Shown: in pieces, positions 1 to 6,699 of the stretch
Numbering within the stretch: position 1 is the stretch's first letter
How the letters are laid out: every line of letters starts with the position of its first letter
Assembly (NCBI GenBank): GCA_039198835.1
Contig: JBCCTH010000019.1
Span: forward strand, 1-22,384
From: Shimia_B sp039198835
GTDB lineage: Bacteria; Pseudomonadota; Alphaproteobacteria; Rhodobacterales; Rhodobacteraceae
Length of the DNA: 22,384 nt
Direction: 5' to 3'
Notes under the pieces: model-generated
What the model was told of the DNA's origin: nothing
Database searches by the model: none
The model's input: only the letters and a program-made list of their open reading frames with translations
Translations under genes and position numbers: made by a program

Positions 1-75
1 AGCTTCAAAGGCCGCATCGAACGTGATAACTGGATCGCGCAAGCAACCGAGCTTGCCGCCGCCGCGAAGGAGTAA
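1..75 (+). CDS. rplU: 50S ribosomal protein L21, C-terminal end (partial)
   Basis: This open frame runs in from the left edge and ends at TAA (73-75), giving 24 residues that start SFKGRIERDNW and end in an Ala/Lys/Glu-rich tail. The next gene, five bases on, is rpmA (L27), and L21-L27 adjacency is nearly universal in bacteria, so the fragment is read as the end of L21. It does not resemble the end of a short E. coli-type L21. From memory, it matches the C-terminal extension (a helix-hairpin-helix-like domain) carried by L21 of many Rhodobacterales. The identification rests mainly on context and on that recalled tail, because the L21 core is outside the window. Confidence 0.75.
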   Translation, partial: SFKGRIERDNWIAQATELAAAAKE

Positions 76-80
76 AGTCC

Positions 81-350
81 ATGGCACATAAAAAAGCAGG
101 TGGTTCCTCGCGCAACGGTCGCGATTCCGCGGGTCGTCGGCTCGGCGTGAAGCTGTATGGCGGCCAGGCCGCCATTCCCGGCAACATCATCGTGCGCCAG
201 CGCGGCACGAAGTTCTGGCCGGGCGCGGGCGTTGGCATTGGCAAGGATCACACGATCTTTGCGACCCAAGAAGGCGCGGTCACTTTTCATAAAGGCCTCA
301 AGGGCCGCACATTCATTTCTGTGCTCCCAGTGGCGGACGCCGCCGAATAA
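81..350 (+). CDS. rpmA: 50S ribosomal protein L27
   Basis: This 89-residue protein has the full L27 signature: an N-terminal MAHKKAGGSSRNGRDS arm that reaches toward the peptidyl-transferase centre, then GRRLGVK, GNIIVRQRGT and GIGKDHTIFA. Length and sequence are normal for the family. It assembles into the large ribosomal subunit and contacts tRNA near the P site. The ATG lies five bases after the rplU stop, so the two are one transcript, and a strong terminator follows at 379-407. Because Ala-His-Lys-Lys directly follows the start, this protein does not need the N-terminal cleavage seen in Firmicutes L27. Confidence 0.98.
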   Translation: MAHKKAGGSSRNGRDSAGRRLGVKLYGGQAAIPGNIIVRQRGTKFWPGAGVGIGKDHTIFATQEGAVTFHKGLKGRTFISVLPVADAAE

Positions 351-378
351 GCCGAACCGCACAGGTCAAGATAACCAG

Positions 379-407
379 GGGATCGGCAAATGCGCCGGTC
401 CCTTTTT
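379..407 (+). terminator. Intrinsic terminator of rplU-rpmA
   Basis: A 9-bp stem (GGGATCGGC at 379-387 with GCCGGTCCC at 394-402, containing one G-T wobble), a 6-base loop (AAATGC) and then five T residues (403-407) form a textbook rho-independent terminator. It lies 29 bases after the rpmA stop and separates the ribosomal protein operon from the acetyltransferase cassette. Confidence 0.85.
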
Positions 408-427
408 GCTTTCATGGAACTCAAGCG

Positions 428-940
428 ATGTTGGGTGCCCTCGAGATCACAACAAAGCGGCTCAGGCTGCGCCCGCTCTTGGCGGAGGATACCGCGCGCA
501 TCGTTGAAATGTTGAACATGCTCGAGATTTCACGCTGGCTCGCGCAGATCCCGCACCCGTTCACCGAAGCTGACTGCCGCATCGTCGATGAAAGCGGGCT
601 GCCGCTCTGGCCGCGCAACATGGGCATCGAGCAGACTGGCGCGCTCATCGGGACAGTCTCGACCATTCCGCATTTCGGCTATTATCTCGATCCCGCCTAC
701 TGGGGCCGGGGCTTTATGGCTGAGGCGGCGCAAGCCGCGCTCGATCATGTTTTCGTCTGGCAGGAGCGCGATGAGATCAGCTCCGGCTATTTCGAAGGCA
801 ATGAAGCCTCCGGGCGCATCCTCGAAGGGTTGGGCTTCCGGCATACCGGCTCGAGCACCATCACAAGCCGCGCGACCGGCACCGCCCATCACCATGCCGA
901 CATGGTCATCACGCGCAAAGACTGGGAGGCGCGGCGATGA
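428..940 (+). CDS. GNAT-family N-acetyltransferase (RimJ/RimL type)
   Basis: This 170-residue protein begins with the pattern typical of RimJ/RimL-like GNATs, in which a beta strand ITTKRLRLRPL is followed by a helix (LAEDTARIVEML). The acetyl-CoA binding region is visible as YYLDPAYWGRGFMAEAA (about residues 79-95), where W-G-R-G-F is the R/Q-x-x-G-x-G/A-like loop. The late segment NEASGRILEGLGF is the usual GNAT motif B. Such enzymes move an acetyl group from acetyl-CoA to an amino group, either a protein N-terminus or a small molecule; the substrate cannot be read here. Its TGA overlaps the next ATG as ATGA, so it is translationally coupled to the LysE-type gene. Confidence 0.9.
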   Translation: MLGALEITTKRLRLRPLLAEDTARIVEMLNMLEISRWLAQIPHPFTEADCRIVDESGLPLWPRNMGIEQTGALIGTVSTIPHFGYYLDPAYWGRGFMAEAAQAALDHVFVWQERDEISSGYFEGNEASGRILEGLGFRHTGSSTITSRATGTAHHHADMVITRKDWEARR

Positions 941-1539
941 ATGTGCCGCTTTTCCTGTTCGCCGTGAGCCAGGTAGGCACGCCCGGCCCGGCCAATATGG
1001 CGCTTCTCGCGACAGGCGCTCGTTTCGGGATCGCGCGCGCGATGCCCTTTGTCGCCGGGGTGATCGTTGGAAAACAGCTTCTCATTTGGCCCATGGGCTA
1101 TGGCCTCTTGGAGCTCGCGGCGCGCGCGCCGCAGGTTTTCGCGGTGCTGAAATGGCTTTCGGCGGCCTATATCGCCTGGCTTGCCTGGAAGGTGGCGCAT
1201 ATGTCGCTCGCGCCGGGAGCGCGCGCGCTTGGCGCGGCTCCGGGCTTTTGGGCGGGGCTCATCGTGCATCCGCTCAATCCGAAAGCCTGGGCGATGATCG
1301 CCACCGCTTTCACAAGCTTTATCCCGACCGGGACCCCGGCTTTTCAAGCGACGCTGACGGTCGCTTTGTCGCTCGGGCTGTGCCAGCTTTTGCTCCATCC
1401 GCTTTGGACAAGTGCGGGCGATCTCATCGCGGAGCGCCTCGCCGGAAGCATCTACGAAAAATACCTTTTTGGGACGCTCGCCGTCCTCACACTGGCGAGC
1501 GTGGCCTATGCGCTTGCCGCCGCAGGAGACCTGCCATGA
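937..1539 (+). CDS. LysE/RhtB-family amino-acid exporter
   Basis: This 200-residue, strongly hydrophobic protein has about six predicted membrane segments, the normal size and topology of LysE/RhtB exporters. The family motif PGPAN followed by a glycine-rich stretch (GARFGIARAMPF) sits at residues 16-34, and HPLNPKAW (about 111-118) is the second conserved signature. Members of this family export amino acids or related metabolites driven by the proton gradient. The gene overlaps both flanking acetyltransferase genes by four bases (ATGA at 937-940 and 1536-1539), so all three are probably made together. The substrate is unknown; an acetylated or toxic amine or amino acid is only an inference from the neighbours. 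Confidence 0.88.
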   Translation: MNVPLFLFAVSQVGTPGPANMALLATGARFGIARAMPFVAGVIVGKQLLIWPMGYGLLELAARAPQVFAVLKWLSAAYIAWLAWKVAHMSLAPGARALGAAPGFWAGLIVHPLNPKAWAMIATAFTSFIPTGTPAFQATLTVALSLGLCQLLLHPLWTSAGDLIAERLAGSIYEKYLFGTLAVLTLASVAYALAAAGDLP

Positions 1540-2078
1540 TCCAAGATCCGATATCGACCCAAGCCGTCATCGAAACGGAGCGGCTCATTTTGCGCCCGTT
1601 GCGCGCGTCTGACCGAGGGCTTCTTGATCTTTATGCAGGCGACAAACGCGTGGCCTCCATGACCACGTCGATCCCCCATCCGCTCCCTCCGGGCGCATCC
1701 GAGGCCTTTATCAAGGGTGCCCATGATGACCGGCGGCGCGAGGATGTCTGGGTGCTTGACGGCCTGGCCAGCGGCTATGCCGAGTTGATCGGGCTCGTGG
1801 CCCTTGAGCGGCTTGATCGCGAGCAATCCGAGATCGGCTATTGGGTTGCCCCCGCTTTTTGGCAGATGGGGCTCGCACGCGAAGCGGTGAGCGCTCTGCT
1901 CGCGGCCAATCCGCAGGGATGCGCCACGATCTTTGGCTCGGTCTTTCAAGACAATCCTGCCTCAGCGCGCGTGCTGACACATTGCGGCTTCACTTATATC
2001 GGCGATGCAGAGGCGCATTCAGTGGCGCGGGGCGCGACCGTCGCGACCTGGACATATCACAAACGGCTCGAACTTTAA
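1536..2078 (+). CDS. GNAT-family N-acetyltransferase
   Basis: This 180-residue acetyltransferase starts at the ATG inside the ATGA overlap with the exporter gene. It shows the same layout as the first acetyltransferase of the cassette: VIETERLILRPLRASDRG at the N-terminus, IGYWVAPAFWQMGLAREAV as the acetyl-CoA loop region, and DNPASARVLTHCGF as motif B. In the loop the usual R-G-x-G/A is replaced by WQMGLA, a common variant. Its identity to the first copy looks low outside the motifs, so an ancient rather than recent duplication is likely. The frame remains open upstream of the chosen start, but that part lies inside the two preceding genes and does not look like protein. Confidence 0.88.
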   Translation: MIQDPISTQAVIETERLILRPLRASDRGLLDLYAGDKRVASMTTSIPHPLPPGASEAFIKGAHDDRRREDVWVLDGLASGYAELIGLVALERLDREQSEIGYWVAPAFWQMGLAREAVSALLAANPQGCATIFGSVFQDNPASARVLTHCGFTYIGDAEAHSVARGATVATWTYHKRLEL

Positions 2079-2126
2079 CACGCCCGGAGAGACCGGTCTC
2101 AACAGCCCTCGGAGAAGCTTCCCCAG

Positions 2127-3161
2127 ATGAAATTCCTCGATCTCGCCAAAGTCTATATCCGCTCGGGCGCGGGTGGCGGCGGCTGTGTCAGCTTTCGCCG
2201 CGAGAAATACATCGAATATGGCGGGCCCGATGGCGGCGATGGCGGCAAGGGCGGGAGCGTGATCGTTGAAGCCGTGGGCAGCCTCAACACGCTCATCGAT
2301 TTCCGCTACCAGCAGCATTTCTTCGCCAAGAACGGGCAGGCGGGCATGGGCGCGCAACGCACGGGCAAGGATGGCGCTGACATCGTTCTCAAGGTTCCGG
2401 TGGGAACGGAGATCCTCGATGAAGATGAAGAGACCTTGCTCGCCGATCTGACCGAAGAGGGCGAGCGCATCGTGTTGGCGCGCGGCGGCAATGGCGGCTT
2501 TGGCAACCTGCATTTCAAAAGCGCGACGAACCAGGCGCCGCGCCGCGCGAATCCGGGCCAGCCCGGCGTCGAGCGCACGATCTGGCTCAGGCTCAAGCTC
2601 ATCGCTGATGTCGGTCTTTTGGGGCTGCCCAATGCGGGCAAATCCACTTTCTTGGCGGCCACATCGAATGCGCGGCCCAAGATCGCCGATTATCCTTTTA
2701 CCACGCTGACCCCAAATCTGGGCGTTGTGGGCGTTGACGGATCGGAGTTCGTCATCGCCGATATTCCGGGCCTGATCGAAGGGGCCCATGAGGGCAGGGG
2801 GATCGGCGACCGCTTTTTGGGCCATGTGGAGCGCTGCTCGGTTTTGCTGCATATCGTTGATGCAACCGGCGAAGATATCGCCGGCGACTACGCGACCATT
2901 ATCGGCGAGCTTGAAGCCTATGGCGGCGTGCTCGCGCAAAAGCCCCGCGTCACCGCGCTCAATAAGATCGATGCGCTTGACGAAAGCGAGCGCGCTGAGG
3001 CCCTGAGTGCGCTTGAAGCCGCATCTGGCGGGCGGGTGTATGCGATGTCGGGCGTGTCATCCGAGGGGGTCACGGGCGTTTTGCGCGCGTTGCGGGCTCA
3101 GATCACAGCCGAGATGGTGCTTTCAGGCCGAGACCAGGAGGCCGAACCTTGGCAGCCCTGA
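2127..3161 (+). CDS. obgE: Obg-family GTPase (ribosome assembly, CgtA)
   Basis: This 344-residue protein contains the glycine-rich Obg fold (residues 1-158, including SGAGGGGCVSFRREK and GGDGGKGGSV) followed by the GTPase domain. The P-loop GLPNAGKST is at 166-174, the G3 motif DIPG at 212-215 within IPGLIEGAHEGRGIG, the G4 motif NKID at 279-282, and the G5 region around MSGVS at 307-311. The protein is the short form without the Firmicutes C-terminal domain. ObgE binds the 50S subunit late in its assembly and links GTP/ppGpp levels to growth. Its last 13 bases overlap proB. Placement directly after the acetyltransferase cassette and before proBA is familiar in Rhodobacterales. Confidence 0.97.
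   Translation: MKFLDLAKVYIRSGAGGGGCVSFRREKYIEYGGPDGGDGGKGGSVIVEAVGSLNTLIDFRYQQHFFAKNGQAGMGAQRTGKDGADIVLKVPVGTEILDEDEETLLADLTEEGERIVLARGGNGGFGNLHFKSATNQAPRRANPGQPGVERTIWLRLKLIADVGLLGLPNAGKSTFLAATSNARPKIADYPFTTLTPNLGVVGVDGSEFVIADIPGLIEGAHEGRGIGDRFLGHVERCSVLLHIVDATGEDIAGDYATIIGELEAYGGVLAQKPRVTALNKIDALDESERAEALSALEAASGGRVYAMSGVSSEGVTGVLRALRAQITAEMVLSGRDQEAEPWQP
3136..3151 (+). promoter_or_regulatory. Strong ribosome binding site fixing the TTG start of proB
   Basis: AGGAGG at 3136-3141 is a perfect anti-16S match seven bases before TTG (3149-3151). No ATG or GTG lies at a comparable position in frame, and the protein then begins MAALSAARRIVVKIGSS as expected for ProB, so the TTG is taken as the start. 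The site lies inside the end of obgE. Confidence 0.8.
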
Positions 3162-4249
3162 GCGCCGCGCGCCGCATCGTCGTCAAGATCGGGTCGTCGC
3201 TTCTTGTCTCGCCTCAGGGGCTCAAGGAGGCCTGGCTTGCCTCGCTCTGCGCCGATGTCGCCTGGCTTAAAACGCAGGGCAAGGATGTGATCCTTGTGTC
3301 ATCGGGCTCGATCGCACTCGGGCGCGGGGCGCTCGGCCTCACGGGCGAGGGGCTCGCGCTTGAGCAATCGCAAGCCGCCGCCGCCGTTGGCCAGATCAAG
3401 CTTGCGCGCGCCTATGAAGAAGCGCTGCGCCCCCATGGCATCACCACCGCGCAAGTGCTTGTCACGCTCGAAGACAGCCAAGACCGCAGGCGCTATCTCA
3501 ACACCCGCGCGACGCTCGCGCAGCTTCTCACGCTGGGCGTTGTTCCCATCGTCAATGAGAATGATACCGTCGCCACCGACGAAATCAGATATGGCGACAA
3601 TGATCGCCTTGCCGCGCAAGTGGCTGTCACCGTGGGCGCAGACCACCTTATCTTGCTCTCAGACGTGGACGGGCTCTATACTGGCGATCCTTCAAAAGAC
3701 CCAGCCGCGACACGCCTCAGCGAGATCGCGCAGATTACCCCAGCCATTGAGGCCATGGCGGGCGATGCCGGGTCGGGCCTTTCAAAGGGCGGCATGAAAA
3801 CAAAGGTGCTCGCCGCCAAGATGGCCGTGGGCGCGGGCTGTGCCATGGCGATAACACTGGGAAGCCGCGAAAACCCGCTGCGCGCGTTGGGTGAAGGGGC
3901 GGCATCGACCTGGTTTTTGCCCAAGGACGATCCCGCCCTCGCGCGCAAGCGCTGGATCTCTTCGATGAAACCGCGCGGTGCCGTGCGGCTTGATGCGGGC
4001 GCGGTGCGCGCTCTCGAGAAGGGCAAGAGCCTCTTGCCCGCGGGCATCACGCGGGTCAGCGGGGCCTTCGGGCGCGGCGATGCCATAGCCATCGAAGCGC
4101 CGGACGGCGCGGTGATCGGCTTGGGCCTCACGCGCTATACAGCCGCCGAAGCCCAAGCGATAAAGGGCAGACACACACAAGACTTCGCCGCGCTTTTGGG
4201 CTATTCAGGCCGCGCAGCGCTGATCCACCGCGATGACATGGTGCTCTAA
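3149..4249 (+). CDS. proB: Glutamate 5-kinase (proline synthesis, step 1)
   Basis: This 366-residue cytoplasmic enzyme phosphorylates the gamma-carboxyl of glutamate with ATP, the first and normally proline-inhibited step of proline synthesis. The amino-acid kinase domain is clear: VVKIGSSLL (about 11-19), VSSGSIALG, the substrate-binding NENDTVATDEIRYGDND, the LLSDVDGLYT strand, and GGMKTKVLAA. A PUA domain follows from about residue 275 to the end, as in E. coli ProB. The start is TTG with a perfect Shine-Dalgarno sequence inside obgE, so its translation is probably coupled to obgE. The stop lies 13 bases before the proA start, giving an obgE-proB-proA operon. Confidence 0.97.
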   Translation: MAALSAARRIVVKIGSSLLVSPQGLKEAWLASLCADVAWLKTQGKDVILVSSGSIALGRGALGLTGEGLALEQSQAAAAVGQIKLARAYEEALRPHGITTAQVLVTLEDSQDRRRYLNTRATLAQLLTLGVVPIVNENDTVATDEIRYGDNDRLAAQVAVTVGADHLILLSDVDGLYTGDPSKDPAATRLSEIAQITPAIEAMAGDAGSGLSKGGMKTKVLAAKMAVGAGCAMAITLGSRENPLRALGEGAASTWFLPKDDPALARKRWISSMKPRGAVRLDAGAVRALEKGKSLLPAGITRVSGAFGRGDAIAIEAPDGAVIGLGLTRYTAAEAQAIKGRHTQDFAALLGYSGRAALIHRDDMVL

Positions 4250-4262
4250 GGGGGGCTTCACG

Positions 4263-5513
4263 ATGAAAGACCTTGAGAATATTCCCGCCCTCATGGCCGA
4301 TTTGGGCGCGCGAGCGAAGGCGGCGGCCGCCGAGCTCGCCTTTGCGAGCGCCGAACGCAAACATGCAGCCCTCATCAGCGCGTCAGAGGCGGTCTGGCGC
4401 AGGCGCGCCGAAATCCTGGATGCCAACGCGCGAGATGTGGAGTTGGCCGCTGAAAAAGGGTTGAGCGCGGCGATGATGGACAGGCTCAGGCTCGATGAAA
4501 TGCGCATTCGCGGGATCATCGACGGCCTGCGCGCCGTCGCAGAGCAGCCTGACCCTGTCGGCGAGGTCATTGCGTCATGGCAGCAGCCGAGCGGCCTTTC
4601 GATCCAACGCGTGCGGACACCGCTCGGTGTGATCGGCGTGATTTATGAAAGCCGCCCGAATGTGACAGCCGATGCTGGCGCGCTCTGCCTGAAAGCGGGC
4701 AATGCTGTGATCCTGCGCGGCGGCTCCGAGAGCTTCCATACTTCGGGCCTTTTGCATGAATGCTTGGTGGCCGGTTTGCGCGATGCGGGCCTGCCGGAAG
4801 ATGCGATCTTGCGCGTCCCGACGCGCGATAGGGAGGCCGTCGCCGAGATGCTGCGCCTCACCGATTTTATCGACGTCATCGTCCCGCGCGGCGGCAAGGG
4901 CCTTGTGGGGCTCGTGCAACGCGAAGCGCGGGTGCCAGTTTTCGCGCATCTCGAGGGGATTGTTCATATCTACGTGGATAAATCCGCAGACCTTGAGATG
5001 GCCAAGCGCGTCGTGCTCAATGCAAAGACGCGCCGCACCGGCATCTGCGGGGCGGCTGAATGCCTCTTGATCCACCGCGAAGCGTTGGAGATCGGGCAGG
5101 CGCTTGTGGATATGTTGCGCGAAGCGGGCGTTGAAGTCCGCGCCGAGGGGCTGATGGGCTCAGAGGCGGCAACGCAAGAGGATTGGGGCCGCGAATATCT
5201 CGACATGATCATCGCCGCGCGCGTCGTCGATGATATTGACGACGCCATCGATCATATCCGGCGGTATTCATCGAGCCATACCGAATGTATCCTCGCCGAA
5301 GACGCCGCCGCGGCGGCCTATTTCTTCGAGCGGGTCGATAGCGCGATTTTGATGCATAACGCCTCTACCCAGTTCGCCGATGGTGGTGAGTTCGGGATGG
5401 GGGCTGAGATCGGCATCGCCACCGGCAAGATGCATGCCCGCGGGCCCGTGGGCGCGGCCCAGCTTACCTCATTCAAATATCTCGTCCGAGGCGACGGCAC
5501 CGTGCGCTCCTAG
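4263..5513 (+). CDS. proA: Glutamate-5-semialdehyde dehydrogenase (gamma-glutamyl phosphate reductase)
   Basis: This 416-residue enzyme uses NADPH to reduce gamma-glutamyl phosphate to glutamate-5-semialdehyde, the second step of proline synthesis. The ALDH-fold signatures are present: GVIGVIYESRPNVT, LKAGNAVILRGGSE, PRGGKGLV, and the catalytic cysteine Cys262 in TGICGAAECLL. The end ARGPVGAAQLTSFKYLVRGDG is normal for ProA. ATG 4263 is preferred over the in-frame ATG at 4233, because the latter lies inside proB and adds residues not typical of ProA, while AAGGGGGG precedes 4263 at good spacing. No terminator is obvious after the stop. Confidence 0.97.
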   Translation: MKDLENIPALMADLGARAKAAAAELAFASAERKHAALISASEAVWRRRAEILDANARDVELAAEKGLSAAMMDRLRLDEMRIRGIIDGLRAVAEQPDPVGEVIASWQQPSGLSIQRVRTPLGVIGVIYESRPNVTADAGALCLKAGNAVILRGGSESFHTSGLLHECLVAGLRDAGLPEDAILRVPTRDREAVAEMLRLTDFIDVIVPRGGKGLVGLVQREARVPVFAHLEGIVHIYVDKSADLEMAKRVVLNAKTRRTGICGAAECLLIHREALEIGQALVDMLREAGVEVRAEGLMGSEAATQEDWGREYLDMIIAARVVDDIDDAIDHIRRYSSSHTECILAEDAAAAAYFFERVDSAILMHNASTQFADGGEFGMGAEIGIATGKMHARGPVGAAQLTSFKYLVRGDGTVRS

Positions 5514-5841
5514 CTCTTCGACCTCGCTGTTTGCTGCGGGGGGTTTGCTGCGGGGGCTTACGGTGACATCGCAGGCTGCATTGCGGGTCAAGCCCGCTTT
5601 GGTGCCGCCGCGCCCTTTGCCAACACGCTGTTTTTGTATGACGAAGGTGTCGAGAGGGGGCGCATGCCGCCAGATCAAGGATAGAGCGATGGCGCGATTA
5701 GAGCGCGGAGTTGGCCCAGGAGCTTGGCCTCAGCAGGCATTTCCCGGCTTTGCAGAACGAGTCCCAAGAAAAGCAGCAGCAGCGATGGGCCCTTGCCGAG
5801 CAGAGTTTTCACAACATGCGCCTCTTGGCTGAGGCTGCGGC
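5514..5841. other. Gap between proA and chpT with coding-like fragments and a tandem duplication
   Basis: No intact gene could be supported in these 328 bases. A perfect 14-bp tandem duplication lies at 5529-5556. On the plus strand, 5514-5684 reads open in the same frame as proA directly after its stop, ending TAG. A 47-codon stretch at 5702-5842 then reads as a charged, Glu/Gln-rich helix-like peptide in another frame, ending TAA at 5843-5845, which overlaps the chpT stop tail to tail. Neither piece has a good start codon with a ribosome site, and two frame changes would be needed to join them. It may be the relic of a small convergent gene, or simply non-coding DNA. Confidence 0.4.
5529..5556. 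repeat. Perfect 14-bp tandem duplication
   Basis: The unit GTTTGCTGCGGGGG occurs twice without a gap at 5529-5542 and 5543-5556. Fourteen is not a multiple of three, so it would shift any reading frame crossing it. It looks like a slippage product. Confidence 0.9.
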
Positions 5842-6465
5842 TTAAGCCGCGCCTTCGCCGGGCAGGGCGCGCACCGTCAGCTTGATCTTGTCCGCGCTTT
5901 GGTTGCAATTGATGCTGAGGTTCATCTCTTCTTCGAGATCGGCGGCGAGCGCGAATTGCACATGGGCGGCGGCGAGTTCACTCGGCGCCTCGCCACGGGC
6001 TAAAATCCCCCAAAGGTCACCGAGATCGGCGAAAGTCTCCGCGCTGCCGGTTATTTGCCAATCCGATTTATGGCCCGTCACCTCAATCGTGCCGCCATAG
6101 GGCATCGCGCTTTCGAGGCATTGGATGAGCAAAAAGACCAGCCGGACCTCATTGCGCGGGTGCGAGCCGGTTGCCGACCACACCATCGATTGCCGAGCGC
6201 CGACGCTCATCCCCGCGAGAATTTCTGAAATCTCTCGGTCTTCAAGGACCTGCGTCGCGCTTGCCGCGCCATAGGACACGCGAAAAAAGCGAATGCGCGC
6301 ATTGGCGGCTTCCACGCTTTCCGAGATGAGCGCGATCTCTGGCCCGCCTGCGCCAGGCGTCATCGACAACAGCTCAACACCATTAGAGATCGCGCCGAGC
6401 GGGTTGATGAGATCATGGCATATGCGGGAGCCTACCAAAGTGGTCAGAGAATTATGGACGGTCAT
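5842..6465 (-). CDS. chpT: Histidine phosphotransferase ChpT (CckA-ChpT-CtrA relay)
   Basis: This 207-residue protein carries the ChpT signature SRICHDLINPLGAISNGVELL near the N-terminus; His17 followed by Asp18 is the expected phospho-accepting site of the dimerisation helix. A degenerate, non-catalytic ATPase-like domain makes up the rest, with no N or G boxes of a working kinase. In Caulobacter and Rhodobacterales, ChpT passes phosphate from the hybrid kinase CckA to CtrA and CpdR, controlling the cell cycle, flagella and, in Rhodobacter, gene transfer agents. AGGA lies upstream of the ATG at suitable spacing. It is divergent from olsB, and a CtrA-like box lies in the shared upstream region. 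Its position after proA is typical of Rhodobacterales. Confidence 0.9.
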   Translation of the reverse strand: MTVHNSLTTLVGSRICHDLINPLGAISNGVELLSMTPGAGGPEIALISESVEAANARIRFFRVSYGAASATQVLEDREISEILAGMSVGARQSMVWSATGSHPRNEVRLVFLLIQCLESAMPYGGTIEVTGHKSDWQITGSAETFADLGDLWGILARGEAPSELAAAHVQFALAADLEEEMNLSINCNQSADKIKLTVRALPGEGAA

Positions 6466-6589
6466 TGGGTCGTTCCTGACTGCGATGCGGTGCGATGCGT
6501 AAGCCTACCTAGGAGCGCCGGGTCGAACAATACGCACATACCAAAAGCTCGCCTTGCCCTAAGTGCCGGTGACATCTCGCGGATTTTAG

Positions 6590-6604
6590 TTAATTGCGCG
6601 TTAA
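6590..6604. promoter_or_regulatory. CtrA-type box TTAA-N7-TTAA between chpT and olsB
   Basis: TTAA (6590-6593), seven bases (TTGCGCG) and TTAA (6601-6604) match the full CtrA consensus exactly. The box is about 125 bp upstream of the chpT start and about 96 bp upstream of the olsB start, so it could act on either gene. CtrA receives phosphate through ChpT, so feedback on chpT is plausible. Binding is inferred from sequence only. Confidence 0.6.
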
Positions 6605-6699
6605 CGGCTTCTTTTCGCTTGGGACTTGGCAATTTCCAGCCGAGATTGCATCGCCGGGCGGCCACCTTTAGAGAGGCGCAGCCTTTGGGATTGCCGCCA

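Noticed and set aside
588..1535. Long plus-strand open frame across the first acetyltransferase and the exporter
   Set aside because: It is in a different frame from two clear gene families, is Arg/Ala/Gly/Pro-rich as expected of a GC-rich shadow, and only its end (from 1536) is a real protein.
2019..2939. 306-codon minus-strand frame antisense to obgE
   Set aside because: It lies wholly over a strongly conserved gene, has no recognisable domain, and is explained by codon bias.
4233..4262. Earlier ATG start for proA
   Set aside because: It lies inside proB, adds ten residues not typical of ProA, and has a poorer ribosome site than ATG 4263.
5675..5908. Small minus-strand frame with a hydrophobic stretch (SLLLLFLGLVL) that could be a membrane peptide
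   Set aside because: It overlaps the end of chpT in another frame, has no convincing ribosome site, and the hydrophobic run is antisense to Glu/Gln-rich coding-like sequence.
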